Source: Saccharothrix sp. NRRL B-16348 (GTDB taxonomy: Bacteria > Actinomycetota > Actinomycetes > Mycobacteriales > Pseudonocardiaceae). From it: a stretch of 42,318 nucleotides of DNA. Below, in pieces: positions 7,299 through 17,591 of this stretch (position 1 is its first letter; each line of letters opens with the position of its first letter). The stretch spans positions 1 to 42,318 of the forward strand of contig NZ_LGED01000237.1 in the NCBI RefSeq assembly GCF_001280085.1, given 5' to 3'. A model generated the notes under the pieces. It had not been told where the DNA came from, did no database searches, and was given only the letters and a program-made list of their open reading frames with translations. Made by a program: the position numbers and the translations under genes.

Positions 7299-10200
7299 AT
7301 GGGGGTTCCTCAGCGGCATCCACTGGTCGCCGGTCACTTCGTCGTGGACGACGAGTACGGATGGGGGAGGCCCGACCTCGTGGAGGGCACGATCCGGTTC
7401 TTCGACTCGCCGACCACGCCGGAAGTCGTGCTCGGTGCAGAGGGTAGATCGTTCAAAGCGGAGTACCTGCCCTCGCAGGAGCGAGTGTGGTGGTTCGACG
7501 GCGAACGGTGGATGGTCGGAAGGGTCGATTCGCCGTGCACTCCGAAAGCGGATGAGTACTACGTTCACTTTCCCAATGGTGACACCCGGCCCGTGCCGTC
7601 CGCCGAACTGAAGGTTCGCTGGTCGCTGCCGGTGGGCAACCCGCTTGCTTTGCTCAGGGCAGGCACGGTGGAGACCAGGTTCCTTCACTTGCATCGCACG
7701 GCGTTCCTGCGCGGCGTCACTGAGCAGCGTAGTGCCTGTGGTGGATTAGGGGGGTTGCTTTCTTCTGCAGTCGAGATCCATGATCATCAGATCGGCGCTG
7801 CTCGGCGCGTCCTGTCCGACCCGGTGCCCCGGTACTTGCTGGCAGACGAGGTCGGTCTCGGGAAGACCATCCAGGCGGGAATGGTGCTGCGTCAATTCCT
7901 GCTTGACGCCGAGGGGGTCGCGGTGGTCATCGTGCCGGATCAGATCGTCGGCCAGTGGGAAGCGGAACTCAGTCGGAAATTCCGTATTGGCCAGTTCCCG
8001 GACAGGGTGTCGGTAATCGGACACTCGCGCATCTACGACATTCAGCCGGTCGACCGATTGCTCACGATCGTCGACGAGGCACATCGGTTTACCGATCATG
8101 TGGACTACAGTACGGACAGCGACCGCGGGCGGCGCTACGAGGCGCTGCGTGCGATCGCCCATGCATCGAGGGCACTGCTCCTGTTGAGTGCGACGCCGGT
8201 GCGGAGCAACGAAGACGCCTTCCTCGGCCTGCTGCACCTCCTGGACCCGACCAACTACCTGTTGACCGATGTGCACGCCTTCAAGCGCCGCGTGGAGATG
8301 CGTGACGAACTGGCGCAGGCCATGTCTGCGGTGAGTGCGGAAACGCCCCTTCGTTATCTGGACGAACCGCTTGGGCAAGTCGCACAGTTGCTCGCTGAAG
8401 ACCCGGTGGTCGAGCGGTTGGTCGTCGAAGCGCGTAAGTACGCCACGGCAAAACGTCAAGAGGAGACGCGTAATCTCGTCGAGCGCTTGCGCATCCACGT
8501 CTCGGAGACCTACCGTCTGCACCGGAGGATGATCCGAAACCGCCGCGCGTCGGCGGTGAAAAAGGCTTTTCCTGTGCGTGGGCGTGGGTTCGGCAACCCG
8601 TGGCGCATTCCCGACCCGGATCCACGTCGCCGCGAGGTCTTCTCGGTGTTCGAGGACCTGCGACTCGAACTCGAGTTGCTGGAGCACCCTGGTGCCGGTC
8701 GCGTGCTCCGAGCCGTTCTCGGACGCATCCTCGCGCCGGTGGTGGCGCTGGAGGACCTCGTCGTGGCCCTGCGCGGAGGCACCGAGCACGACCTGTCCCC
8801 GGATGAGGGTGCCGCAGTCGCCGAACTGCGCGAACTGAAACTGGCTGATCACATGGCAGGCGAGTTGGAACGCTTGGCGCTCGCGGACGTCGAGACCGAT
8901 CGCATCGCCGCTGCGGTCGAATGGGCCTCGCGCAGGATCGGGCGCGGCAAGTGCGCTATCGCCTGCAGCCATCCAAACACAGCCCGTTCGACGGCCCGTC
9001 AACTTGTCGAGGCTTTCGGCCGTTACCGGGTCACGGCTCTCTTGGAAGAACAGGACGAGGACGAGCGCAACCGACTCACCACAGAGTTCGAGCGCAGCGG
9101 CGAACGGAACGTCCTGGTCATCGACCGCTCCGCTGAGGAGGGTGTCAACCTCCAGTTCGTCGATGAAGTGCTCCATCTCGACATCCCTGCGTCCAGTGCG
9201 CGCTTAGAGCAGCGCCTGGGGCGTTTCGACCGCTGGAGTGAACTCAAGAATCCCGTGCGGTCCGTGGTCTTCGGCGAGGCCGACCCCACGCTCGACGAGC
9301 AACTCGGCGCTTGGACCATGACACTCATCGATGTCTTCAGTGCGTTCACGGCGTCCACCTCGACGCTCCAGTACGTGCTTGCGGACCTCGAAGTGGAGTT
9401 CTTCGACTTGGCGGTCACCCGAAATCTCGCCGGTGCGATGAAGGCGATAGCGGACAGTGTCGACACGCTGGAGGAGCAACGTCAGCGGATCGCTGCGCAG
9501 GACCTGCTCGACAGCATCGAGGACCGTGCCGACGACGAGGAGCTCGCCGAACGGTTGGCCAGTGTCGACTCACGGCAGAAAGACATCGAGAAGTCCGTGG
9601 TCGGCTACGTGCACGACATGCTGGCCTTCAAGGTGGACCACGACGAAACCGAGATCCGGTTCGCAGCCGGGGAGAAGCAGCCGCCCCTGCTGACCAAGGC
9701 GGCGCTGCGCGCTCTCGGAACGCAGATCTTCGCACAGCCCTACACCGCGGACCGCATGGAGGCGGCGGAAGGGCGGGGCTTCCTCCGCTGGGGAGAACCG
9801 CTGGTGAACGCCTTCGCGAAGATCGCCGAACACGACGACCGGGGCAAGGCGTTTGCCGTGGAACTCGTACAGCGCGCCGCAGAGCCCGACCGGGCGCCTC
9901 TGGTCGCCTTCTGCTTCGACTTCAAGATCGGTCCCGGTCTGGTCGGCGTGCCGGTTGCCGACCAGGCGTTCGCGCGGGCTGTCGAGGCGCGCGCCGCCCT
10001 CTACCTCCCGACCACCGTGGAGCGCGTGTGGTGGCTGGCGGGCCTGGGACCGTGCAATCGGCAGATGGTCCAGCACTTGGAACACGTACGGGGAGAGAAC
10101 TTGGGCAGCCGTCCCGAACGCTTCCGCGAGCTCACCGCGCCCATCGACTGGAACGGCGCGTGCGAGACCGCCCACCACAGTGCTCTCGTGCACGTGCGCG

Positions 10201-10418
10201 AACGTGATCACGTCGTTCGTCGCCTCACCACTGCGCGAAGGGACGCCGCGGCGGCACAGGAGCGGGAGGATGCCGTGCTGAATGCTCGCGCCCGGACCGA
10301 AAGGACCTTGGAAGTCGACCGCCGCGTCGCGGTGGCGCTGGACCAAGCCCTCGCCAACCCGCAGTTCGTCCTCGAGAGTTGTGGAGCCGTCTTCATCACT
10401 TGGGTCAATCGGTCGTGA
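7299..10418 (+). CDS. dpdE: DpdE, SNF2-type helicase of the Dpd defence island
   Basis: A superfamily 2 ATPase of about 1,039 residues. Residues about 1-115 form a beta-rich entry domain (AGHFVVDDEYGWGRPDLVEG). The helicase core follows: Walker A LADEVGLGKT near 180-190, DEAH at 259-262, LLLSATP near 300, and the C-terminal lobe with EEGVNLQFVDEVLHLD and motif VI RLEQRLGRFDRW near 635. The last 350 residues are helical. The start is uncertain: ATG 7299 matches the usual beginning of the family, whereas GTG 7212 would add 29 unlikely residues; neither has a strong ribosome site. The stop overlaps the dpdF start as GTGA. Dpd helicases are thought to restrict DNA lacking 7-deazaguanine marks; this role is from the known system, not seen here. 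Confidence 0.8.
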   Translation: MGVPQRHPLVAGHFVVDDEYGWGRPDLVEGTIRFFDSPTTPEVVLGAEGRSFKAEYLPSQERVWWFDGERWMVGRVDSPCTPKADEYYVHFPNGDTRPVPSAELKVRWSLPVGNPLALLRAGTVETRFLHLHRTAFLRGVTEQRSACGGLGGLLSSAVEIHDHQIGAARRVLSDPVPRYLLADEVGLGKTIQAGMVLRQFLLDAEGVAVVIVPDQIVGQWEAELSRKFRIGQFPDRVSVIGHSRIYDIQPVDRLLTIVDEAHRFTDHVDYSTDSDRGRRYEALRAIAHASRALLLLSATPVRSNEDAFLGLLHLLDPTNYLLTDVHAFKRRVEMRDELAQAMSAVSAETPLRYLDEPLGQVAQLLAEDPVVERLVVEARKYATAKRQEETRNLVERLRIHVSETYRLHRRMIRNRRASAVKKAFPVRGRGFGNPWRIPDPDPRRREVFSVFEDLRLELELLEHPGAGRVLRAVLGRILAPVVALEDLVVALRGGTEHDLSPDEGAAVAELRELKLADHMAGELERLALADVETDRIAAAVEWASRRIGRGKCAIACSHPNTARSTARQLVEAFGRYRVTALLEEQDEDERNRLTTEFERSGERNVLVIDRSAEEGVNLQFVDEVLHLDIPASSARLEQRLGRFDRWSELKNPVRSVVFGEADPTLDEQLGAWTMTLIDVFSAFTASTSTLQYVLADLEVEFFDLAVTRNLAGAMKAIADSVDTLEEQRQRIAAQDLLDSIEDRADDEELAERLASVDSRQKDIEKSVVGYVHDMLAFKVDHDETEIRFAAGEKQPPLLTKAALRALGTQIFAQPYTADRMEAAEGRGFLRWGEPLVNAFAKIAEHDDRGKAFAVELVQRAAEPDRAPLVAFCFDFKIGPGLVGVPVADQAFARAVEARAALYLPTTVERVWWLAGLGPCNRQMVQHLEHVRGENLGSRPERFRELTAPIDWNGACETAHHSALVHVRERDHVVRRLTTARRDAAAAQEREDAVLNARARTERTLEVDRRVAVALDQALANPQFVLESCGAVFITWVNRS

Positions 10419-12856
10419 CCGCTCTGTCCCTCCAGGAGATAGCCGCAGACAACCCGCGCCTGGCTCGTCGGCTCCGATCTTCTTGGTCTGCGCGCGCTGC
10501 GGAACTTTTGCCGCTCATCCGGTCCGTCCTCGTCGCGCGTGGTTATCGCTCCGTCTCGGTCGATGCCCCCGTGTTGAACGAGATTCCTCCTTCGGCCTGG
10601 AAAGCACACGGGTTCAGGTCAACGAGGCCGGGAGAGTGGAAGGCCGAGCCTTGGACGCCGTCATGGCTCGAAACCCACGGGACACCGCCTGACGAAGCGC
10701 CTTCTTCGCGGAAGCCGCGCAGGCCCGACTGGCGCCTTCCCGCTGACCGCTTCTACACCGAAGCGCTGGGGCACGACGAGTACTTGAGCCCAGGGCAGAA
10801 AGAAGCAGTCCGAGCCGTAGGAGCAGCCAGGGCGGGTGACGCCCTGATCTGCGTCCTGCCCACCGGTTCCGGCAAGACTGACGTGGTTCTCCTCCGTGCG
10901 ATCAGGAACCGCCCGCGGCAGACCTGCCTCATCGTGCCTACCGTCGCGCTCGCTCTGGACCTCGAGCGCAGGGTGCGCGAGCTCACGCACGAGCCGACCG
11001 CGTTCGCCTACCACGCGGGATTGGCTTCGGAGGCGAAAGCCGAACTCGTCCGTAGGGTCCGCGAAGGCGCCCAGTGGCTGGTCATCACCTCACCGGAAGC
11101 CGCGTGCACCGTACTCGCCGGTCCCCTGGAGACCTCGGCGGCCGAAGGCCGGTTGGACCTGCTTGCGATCGATGAGGCGCACATCGTTGCCGAGTGGGGT
11201 GACGACTTCAGGCCGGCTTTCCAGAGCCTCGCGGGTCTACGACGGAGGATGCTCGATGGAGCACCGGACAACCGGCGGCCCGTCACCGTGATGCTGACCG
11301 CGACGTTGGACGACTACGGCCTGGAGACTTTGAGACGCCTCTTCCCTGGCGATCGGGAACTGCTCATCTCCGCGCAGGCGACCAGGCCCGAGCCGGCCTG
11401 GTGGGTGAGCCACTGCCAGAGCGAGGAGGACAAGCGTCTGCGCTTCCTGGAGCTGTGCCGCCACCTCCCGCGGCCCCTCATCGTCTACACGACCTTGCAC
11501 ACCTCGGCCCGTTCCACCAATACGGACACGGCTTTCAACTGGGCGCGCTCCGCGGGGCTGCGAGCCGTCCGGAAGATCGCCGGGAACGCGACGGCGGAAC
11601 AACGCAGAGAAGCGGCGCGCGGTCTGGCCCTCGGCGGGGACGAGGACCAAGACGTCGACATCGTCATCGCGACGTCAGCGTTCGGGCTCGGAGTCGACAT
11701 CCCCGGTGTCCGGGGTGTCGTCCACCTGTGCGTACCGGAATCGGTCGACCGGTTGTACCAGGAGGTCGGGCGGAGCGGTCGCGACGGCAAAGCGTCCGCA
11801 TCGGTGGTCCTGTGGACCGACGTCGACGCGGAGGTGGCCCGCGACCTCGCCGATGCGAAGCTGATCGGGGATCGGAAGGCGTGGAAACGGTGGCGAAGCA
11901 TGAGCTTCGGCAGGCGGGACGGCGGCCTCGTGCAAGTTGATCTTACTGCGGCCACCGACGACGTGACGTTCCCGTGGAGCGGCATGAACCGCTACTGGAA
12001 CCTGCACACCCTGAACGCCATGGACCGTGCGGGGATGATCGAAGTCGACTGGCCGGTGCGGCCCGACGTCCCGGTCGATGCCCCGGAGGACGAGGTCCAG
12101 GAGATCTTCGCAGCGCATCGGGAGTCGACCGCTGTGCGTATCCTGCAGAGCGATCTCGGCTACGAGGACCGGTTCCGGCAACGCTTTCGCGAAGCGCAGT
12201 CGCGGAGTCGTTCCTCCTCCGCCGCCTCGTCGGAATCCGCGATGGCGATCTTGAACGGGCTGGACAAGTGCGTGAACAGGTTCCTCGTCGACCACTACGG
12301 CTTGACCACGGAATCAGGGCGGTTGACGGCCGTTCGGCAATGCGGAGGATGTCCCGCCTGCCGCGCCGCGTACGAGCCACCCGCCGTCTCGACCTATCCG
12401 GCCGTTCCCCTGTGGGATGGCGTGCTCAGCGTTGATCCGCAGGCGTCGTTGAGCACTCTCGCCGAGGCCGGGCGCCTCTGCGTCTGGGTCGACGGAACCG
12501 ACCCCGATGCTGAAGCCGAGGTCGTCAAGCGGTTCATAGCGCACGGGGTGACGGCACTCGTCTCCCCGCAACAGTGGTCCCCGGTCCCGGGCAAGACCGA
12601 TCGACTCTGGTGGGAAGATCGAGTCGTGGACAAATTCGGCCACGGCGTCGACCTCCGCGTTCCGACGCTCGTCCGCATCCAGGGCGACGACCCACCACCA
12701 GCCGAGGCGGCCCTCCTGCTGTCCAAGTTGTCGCACGGACCGTTGACCGTGGTGCTGACGACGGAGGATCAGCCGAGCCCGTTCGACCACCGGGTCCTCC
12801 TCAGGGAATCCTGGGGCCCTGCGTATCGCGCCGATCAAGTACTGCGGAGGCTGTAG
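10415..12856 (+). CDS. dpdF: DpdF, RecQ-like DEAH helicase with Cys cluster
   Basis: An 813-residue superfamily 2 helicase. Walker A LPTGSGKTD lies at about 148-156, DEAH at 253-256 inside DEAHIVAEWGDDFRPAF (a RecQ-like motif II context), LTATL at about 295, and the second lobe has TSAFGLGVDIPGVRGVVH and YQEVGRSGRDG. A Cys cluster C643-x2-C646-x2-C649 (CGGCPAC) follows, as in the zinc site of RecQ-type helicases. The C-terminal 150 residues are an additional domain. The GTG at 10415 overlaps the dpdE stop as GTGA. It sits second in the operon and is expected to unwind or translocate DNA together with DpdE and DpdJ. Confidence 0.8.
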   Translation: MTALSLQEIAADNPRLARRLRSSWSARAAELLPLIRSVLVARGYRSVSVDAPVLNEIPPSAWKAHGFRSTRPGEWKAEPWTPSWLETHGTPPDEAPSSRKPRRPDWRLPADRFYTEALGHDEYLSPGQKEAVRAVGAARAGDALICVLPTGSGKTDVVLLRAIRNRPRQTCLIVPTVALALDLERRVRELTHEPTAFAYHAGLASEAKAELVRRVREGAQWLVITSPEAACTVLAGPLETSAAEGRLDLLAIDEAHIVAEWGDDFRPAFQSLAGLRRRMLDGAPDNRRPVTVMLTATLDDYGLETLRRLFPGDRELLISAQATRPEPAWWVSHCQSEEDKRLRFLELCRHLPRPLIVYTTLHTSARSTNTDTAFNWARSAGLRAVRKIAGNATAEQRREAARGLALGGDEDQDVDIVIATSAFGLGVDIPGVRGVVHLCVPESVDRLYQEVGRSGRDGKASASVVLWTDVDAEVARDLADAKLIGDRKAWKRWRSMSFGRRDGGLVQVDLTAATDDVTFPWSGMNRYWNLHTLNAMDRAGMIEVDWPVRPDVPVDAPEDEVQEIFAAHRESTAVRILQSDLGYEDRFRQRFREAQSRSRSSSAASSESAMAILNGLDKCVNRFLVDHYGLTTESGRLTAVRQCGGCPACRAAYEPPAVSTYPAVPLWDGVLSVDPQASLSTLAEAGRLCVWVDGTDPDAEAEVVKRFIAHGVTALVSPQQWSPVPGKTDRLWWEDRVVDKFGHGVDLRVPTLVRIQGDDPPPAEAALLLSKLSHGPLTVVLTTEDQPSPFDHRVLLRESWGPAYRADQVLRRL

Positions 12857-13867
12857 ATGGCTCTCCTGACGCCACCGGACATCTTGCCGGAAGCCATGCG
12901 CTTCCTGGTGCGTGGCCTGTTCACGCTCAAGGAGGGCGAAGCGGACCGGGACGAGCTCATCGACCTCGTCGCCCCACCTGGTTTGGTGGAGGCTATGAGG
13001 CCACTTGGCACGGAGGTGGCTCTCGACGAGGCTGATGAAGAAGCGCCGGCCAAAGCGGGGCAACCGCGCGCCGGGGGCAACCTCATCGCCAACCACTCGC
13101 TCGACGCGCTGCGCATGCTCGGTGTGGTCGAACAGGACAGCGGGCGGGTCAGGGTGGCGGATGCGGTGGCCCGCCGTTGGAGTCGTCCAGCGGACGTCGC
13201 CCCACGCGCCTTCCGGGATTTCCTCCTGGACAACATCTTCGCCATCGAAGAAGGCGAGTCGGTTCCGAAGAGGCTCGACGACACCGCTGACCTGTTGCGC
13301 GCCTTGGAGATTCTCTACACGACCGAGAACCCCCTGTGGCCCTTCGACCGCTTCGAGGCCGCCAAAGGCAGCGTTCGAGGGCAGCGCAGCTTCCGCGAAA
13401 CGCAGATAGCTGTGCTAGGACCTGACCAGGACACGTGGCCTGTGCGCAACGCGACGCGGTGGACGGCGTTCCGTCGCTGGGCGGCGTACCTCGGGTTGGC
13501 GCGTCAAGTCGGTTCCACCGGCATCATCGCGGACGCGAGCCAGGCTCTTGCGGTTCGTCTTTCCGGGCTCCCCAGCGGTTCGTTCGACATCGCCGACTTC
13601 GTCTCGCGATGCGCTGAGGCCCTGCCCTTGCTCGACGGTGGCGTGCTGCAATCGCGCCACGATCGCGAACGCACGGGGGCGGCCGAGGTCATGTCACCGG
13701 CGTTGTCCATGTCGATGGCGCAGTTGGAGGCCGAAGAAATGGTGACGTTGGACAAGCGGAGTGACACGGGGGTGCGTATCCTCCGCCTCCGTGCCGACAG
13801 GTCGAGGGATCGCTTGGTCACCACCGTCGAGTGGGTGCGCGAAGCCCGGGAAGGCGGGACCGCATGA
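12857..13867 (+). CDS. dpdG: DpdG-like protein of the Dpd island
   Basis: A 336-residue, mostly helical soluble protein with no catalytic motif that I can see. The start (MALLTPPDILPEAMRFLV) and repeated winged-helix-like segments (LDALRMLGVVEQDSGRVRVADAVARRW; MAQLEAEEMVTLDKRSDTG) suggest DNA-binding or adaptor folds; this is inferred from the pattern only. The ATG begins on the base after the dpdF stop, and the end overlaps dpdH as ATGA. The name rests on size, position between dpdF and dpdH, and general resemblance; it is less certain than the helicases. Confidence 0.65.
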   Translation: MALLTPPDILPEAMRFLVRGLFTLKEGEADRDELIDLVAPPGLVEAMRPLGTEVALDEADEEAPAKAGQPRAGGNLIANHSLDALRMLGVVEQDSGRVRVADAVARRWSRPADVAPRAFRDFLLDNIFAIEEGESVPKRLDDTADLLRALEILYTTENPLWPFDRFEAAKGSVRGQRSFRETQIAVLGPDQDTWPVRNATRWTAFRRWAAYLGLARQVGSTGIIADASQALAVRLSGLPSGSFDIADFVSRCAEALPLLDGGVLQSRHDRERTGAAEVMSPALSMSMAQLEAEEMVTLDKRSDTGVRILRLRADRSRDRLVTTVEWVREAREGGTA

Positions 13868-16842
13868 GCGGCAACCTCGTGTGCTGGGAGCGAGGCGCCA
13901 TCGCTTTCGCGACGCAGGTCGACGTCGGGGGACTCGAACTGGGCGACGAGCGCGCCGAAGCCGTGTTCTCCTCGATCCACCACTCCCTGCCGCTCAACCA
14001 AGTTCGGGATGTCAAGAGCAAGCAGAGTTCGGACGCGACCGAGCAGGAACTCCTCCGAGCCTTCACCAGGCCCGTCGAAGCGAACGAACCGCTGCTGGTC
14101 TTCGTCACCGGTCACAAAGGCACGGGCAAGAGCCATCTCGTGCGGTGGCTCAAGTCTCAGATCGGTCCTCAACCGACGTGGCACATCGTCTACATCGAGA
14201 AGCGGAACACCAACCTGAGGCGGGTGATCGAGCGAATCCTGGATGGCATCGACACGCCACGGGCAGGGCAACTCCGGGAGGCGCTGGCCAAGGCCGGGTC
14301 CGAGATCGCGAGCGATGAGGAGGCGATGAACGCGCTGCTCGCGCGCTTGGACCACCTCGTGACCTTCGACCGGGCGGTCGAGTTGAAGGAGTTGTCCGAC
14401 CTCACGCCCGCGGAACTCGCCGACCTGAGGGCCCGGACGCACCGCCTGCTGGGTGATTTCACGTTCCGCGCGGAGCTCAGCAAGCCCGGAGGTCCTGTTC
14501 ACCGGATCGTGCGCCTGGCCCGCGGTGGCGCGGGTGCCAGCGAGACCGATGAAGAGGAACTGCACCTGACCGAGCAGGACCTGATGGTCGATCCGGCTCG
14601 CTTCGAGGACGCCGGTCGGCAGTTCCAATCCCTGGTGCAGAGCGTGGTCGCCACGAAGGGACTGCGGACGGACATCGCCGTGCTGTGCGACTCCTACCTG
14701 GAACGGGCCAAGGCCGAAGTCTTCACCGGACCCAGCACCGACCTCCTGGAGGTCTTCGAGGACGTTCGCAAGGAGATCGCGGCCCGGAACCAGGAACTGT
14801 GCCTCTTCGTGGAGGATCTGGTCCTCCTGCACGGCATCGACAAACAGTTGGCGCAAGCGCTCACCGTGCCCGCCGACTCGCAGTTGTGCAAGTTGCGGGC
14901 AGCCATCGCGGTCACCGACGGTTATCTGGCCTCTGTCGACACGTTCGCCGATCGTGGAGTCCACTTCAGGATCGATGTCAACCCTGCTGCCATCGGCGCG
15001 TCCGGTCTGCGTGACTTCGTGGGCCGCTACCTGAACGTAGGCCGCCTGTCCGAGGAAAAACTCCTCGCTCGATCGGACGAGGACGACCCGAACGCCGCCA
15101 CGGCGAACGCGTGCAAGGGTTGTCCTGTTCGAGAGCAGTGCCATGAGACCTTCGGAACGTCCAGCCTCGGGCACGGTCTCTACCCGTTCAACGGCATCGC
15201 TCTGGACCGCTTGGTCGAGTTGGCCAGTGCCGAGGAGTTCAAGCCAAGGGAAATTCTCCGCCAGGTGATCCGCGCATCGCTCGACACTGCGGAGGAAGAA
15301 CTCCCCGTCGGCGGAGTGTTCCCCTCGGACGACTTCGCCCGGACCCTGGACGGGAAGCGGCAAGCCGTGCCGGTGGAAACGCGAACCGCCGTACGACGGC
15401 ACAACAAGGTCAGTCCTCAGGCGGAGTTGAGCCTCCGTGCGTTCTACGCGGAGAACCCACCGGCTGTCGATGCCGACGTGCAGAAGATCGCGCACTACCT
15501 GGGTGTGCGCCTGAGCGCGCTCGAGGAAGAAGCCGATGAAGTCGGCGGCGAAACCGAGGCTGGGGAGGTGCGCCCCGACGACAAGAACGATCGTGCGGCG
15601 GCGCCACCCGAAACGACCAACGTCGATGAGTTCGAGAAGTGGGCTGCCGGTGGCTTCCTGTCGACTGAAACCGCGCACAAGATTCGCACTTGGATCTGCG
15701 AAACGACGGTTGCCTACCTGCAAGAAGGCCCGTACGGGCTGCCCATCGGTCGAATGCCGAAGGGATCGGGCAAGACCACGTGGCGCGTCGGTTCGTACGA
15801 GATGCGGTACACCGACATCGATATCGACAAGGCCGCAGGCGCTGGAGCGCTGAAGTCAGAGAACCCGTTCCGCATCGAGGTCAACGACGAGAACGCGCTG
15901 ATGCTGCGAGGTGTGCTGGAAGCCTCGAAGGGCGCACCCCTGGACGCGGTCGACGGCGGCACCTGGTTCTTCTCGTTGCAGGCGAGGATTGCCCGGTACG
16001 CCGACAGCATCGCGCGCCTGGCGCGGTCAAAGAGCGCGGCCGAGTTGTCGACCGCGGTCCGCGCCCTCACTGTCCTCCGCAACGCCGCGCCCACCCCCGG
16101 TACAACGGTCGGGCAAGCCCTGCCTGCCATGCTCGCCCAACCCGTCTGCACGAACGCGGCTGCGCAGTCCTTCCTCAGGGAAACCAGGAGTGCCCGGGAT
16201 CGTGCGCTGACCGTGCTCCGGAACCACGCCACGACCGCCAAGGGCGGCGGAAAGCCCTCCCTGGTGGATGTAGGTCTCGTCTACCCGGAGATCCAGGCGT
16301 GTTTGAAGGTCCGGTCGTTCGACAGTCGGGAGATCGGTGACGACGGGGAGATGCTGCAGAACCTGCAGGTAAAACTCGAGAGGGCGACCAAGCGGGCGTG
16401 GACTGAACTGCGCGAGACGATCGCAGCACTGGAGCGCCTCATCGACCCGGGTGAGGACTTGGCCGCGACCATGAGGATGGTTCAGCGGCTCGTCGATCAG
16501 AGCCACGACAGCGGAAAGCTGCCGAGCCGGAACACCCAGGCTGTCTACAACGCCGCCGCGGAGAAGGTCAAACCCGCGATGATGACGCTCTACCGCAAAC
16601 TCGCCAAGGTGGTGGCTTCTCCTGGAACGGAAGATCTGTGGGAAGTGCGCGACGACCCGATGCCCAAGTTGCAGGCCCTCCACCACTACGCCGACGTGAC
16701 GAACAAAGTGCTCTTCGGGCTTGAAGCCTCCCTCACCGAATCCGGTGCCGGCGGTGCGGCTGTCGACACCGAGGAGCTGATCGGATCGTTGAGAGGGCTC
16801 GCCGACGCGATGGACGCCGTGACCGGGTTGGAGAAGCGATGA
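13864..16842 (+). CDS. dpdH: DpdH, large P-loop ATPase of the Dpd island
   Basis: A 992-residue STAND/AAA-like ATPase. It begins with LVCWERGAIAFATQVDV and IHHSLPL, the typical DpdH opening, followed by Walker A GHKGTGKS at 83-90 and SHLVRWLK. A probable Walker B lies at CLFVEDLVLL (about 318-327). A Cys cluster C417-x2-C420-x5-C426 (CKGCPVREQC) suggests a zinc site. The C-terminal half is helical with coiled segments. The ATG 13864 overlaps the dpdG stop as ATGA and its own stop overlaps dpdI. It is likely the NTP-driven regulator or loader of the restriction complex; the exact role in Dpd is not known to me. Confidence 0.8.
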   Translation: MSGNLVCWERGAIAFATQVDVGGLELGDERAEAVFSSIHHSLPLNQVRDVKSKQSSDATEQELLRAFTRPVEANEPLLVFVTGHKGTGKSHLVRWLKSQIGPQPTWHIVYIEKRNTNLRRVIERILDGIDTPRAGQLREALAKAGSEIASDEEAMNALLARLDHLVTFDRAVELKELSDLTPAELADLRARTHRLLGDFTFRAELSKPGGPVHRIVRLARGGAGASETDEEELHLTEQDLMVDPARFEDAGRQFQSLVQSVVATKGLRTDIAVLCDSYLERAKAEVFTGPSTDLLEVFEDVRKEIAARNQELCLFVEDLVLLHGIDKQLAQALTVPADSQLCKLRAAIAVTDGYLASVDTFADRGVHFRIDVNPAAIGASGLRDFVGRYLNVGRLSEEKLLARSDEDDPNAATANACKGCPVREQCHETFGTSSLGHGLYPFNGIALDRLVELASAEEFKPREILRQVIRASLDTAEEELPVGGVFPSDDFARTLDGKRQAVPVETRTAVRRHNKVSPQAELSLRAFYAENPPAVDADVQKIAHYLGVRLSALEEEADEVGGETEAGEVRPDDKNDRAAAPPETTNVDEFEKWAAGGFLSTETAHKIRTWICETTVAYLQEGPYGLPIGRMPKGSGKTTWRVGSYEMRYTDIDIDKAAGAGALKSENPFRIEVNDENALMLRGVLEASKGAPLDAVDGGTWFFSLQARIARYADSIARLARSKSAAELSTAVRALTVLRNAAPTPGTTVGQALPAMLAQPVCTNAAAQSFLRETRSARDRALTVLRNHATTAKGGGKPSLVDVGLVYPEIQACLKVRSFDSREIGDDGEMLQNLQVKLERATKRAWTELRETIAALERLIDPGEDLAATMRMVQRLVDQSHDSGKLPSRNTQAVYNAAAEKVKPAMMTLYRKLAKVVASPGTEDLWEVRDDPMPKLQALHHYADVTNKVLFGLEASLTESGAGGAAVDTEELIGSLRGLADAMDAVTGLEKR

Positions 16843-17591
16843 CGACGAAACCGCTCCTCACGCGGGCCGAAGCGCTATTGAACCGGTTGGTGCAGGTGCG
16901 TGAGCAGGAGCAGGACATCGAGTTGCGCGCCACCGTCGAACGCGTGCAGAGCAGAGCCCGTAAGGCCTGGGACGTCCTTGCCGAGGTTGCGCAGGCCGCC
17001 CCCGCCCTCAAGGAACGTGGAGTTCGGCTACCCGTCGTGCCGAACCCGCCCTCGATCGAGGTTGCCAAGGCCAAGAGCACCTTGCGGAAGACCGCCGAAT
17101 CCATCGTGGGGACTGACCTGAGCACAACCGTCGAACGCATCAAGGTGCAGTCGGTGAACCAGGCGCTCGAAGCCGGAGAGAAGATCGCCAGGACAGTCGT
17201 GATCGATCTCAACGGAGCTGTCGACGCGAGGCGGGTCGAGTTGTTGCCGCGGGGGATCGACCGGCCTGTCGTGTCCTACCCCGGCGTCGAAGACTCGCTC
17301 GTGGTCGGCCTCCGGAACGTTCAGCGGAGTTTGCGCTTCAAGGTGGAAAGTCTCCGCGTTCGAGATCTCGTGCCGCACCTGGACGGCGTCCTGCGGGACG
17401 TCGAGAGGTGGGAGCGGGAACGTCCCCGGCTGGACGCGGCGCTGGCGGATCATCACCCGGAGGTGAAGGAGTTCCTCCGCAGGGCTGCTACCGACGAAGG
17501 CGCACCCTGGCACCTCATCACACCGCAGGTCCAGCAGTGGCTCGCAGACTCGGCGCACACCGCGTTGCTCAAGGTGGTGCTGCGAGCGTGA
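16839..17591 (+). CDS. dpdI: DpdI-like coiled-coil protein of the Dpd island
   Basis: A 250-residue soluble protein, almost all helix. Residues about 5-60 and 75-125 have heptad-like charged patterns (LVQVREQEQDIELRATVERVQ), so a coiled coil is probable. There are no Cys clusters, membrane segments or nucleotide motifs. The ATG overlaps the dpdH stop as ATGA, and the stop overlaps the dpdJ GTG as GTGA. I name it dpdI from position between dpdH and dpdJ and from size; the sequence alone would not identify it. It may bridge the ATPase DpdH and the helicase DpdJ. Confidence 0.6.
   Translation: MTTKPLLTRAEALLNRLVQVREQEQDIELRATVERVQSRARKAWDVLAEVAQAAPALKERGVRLPVVPNPPSIEVAKAKSTLRKTAESIVGTDLSTTVERIKVQSVNQALEAGEKIARTVVIDLNGAVDARRVELLPRGIDRPVVSYPGVEDSLVVGLRNVQRSLRFKVESLRVRDLVPHLDGVLRDVERWERERPRLDAALADHHPEVKEFLRRAATDEGAPWHLITPQVQQWLADSAHTALLKVVLRA

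Noticed and set aside
13504..15723. A 739-codon minus-strand open frame across dpdG/dpdH.
   Set aside because: Composition is that of a shadow and the plus strand encodes the P-loop ATPase with Walker A and Cys cluster.
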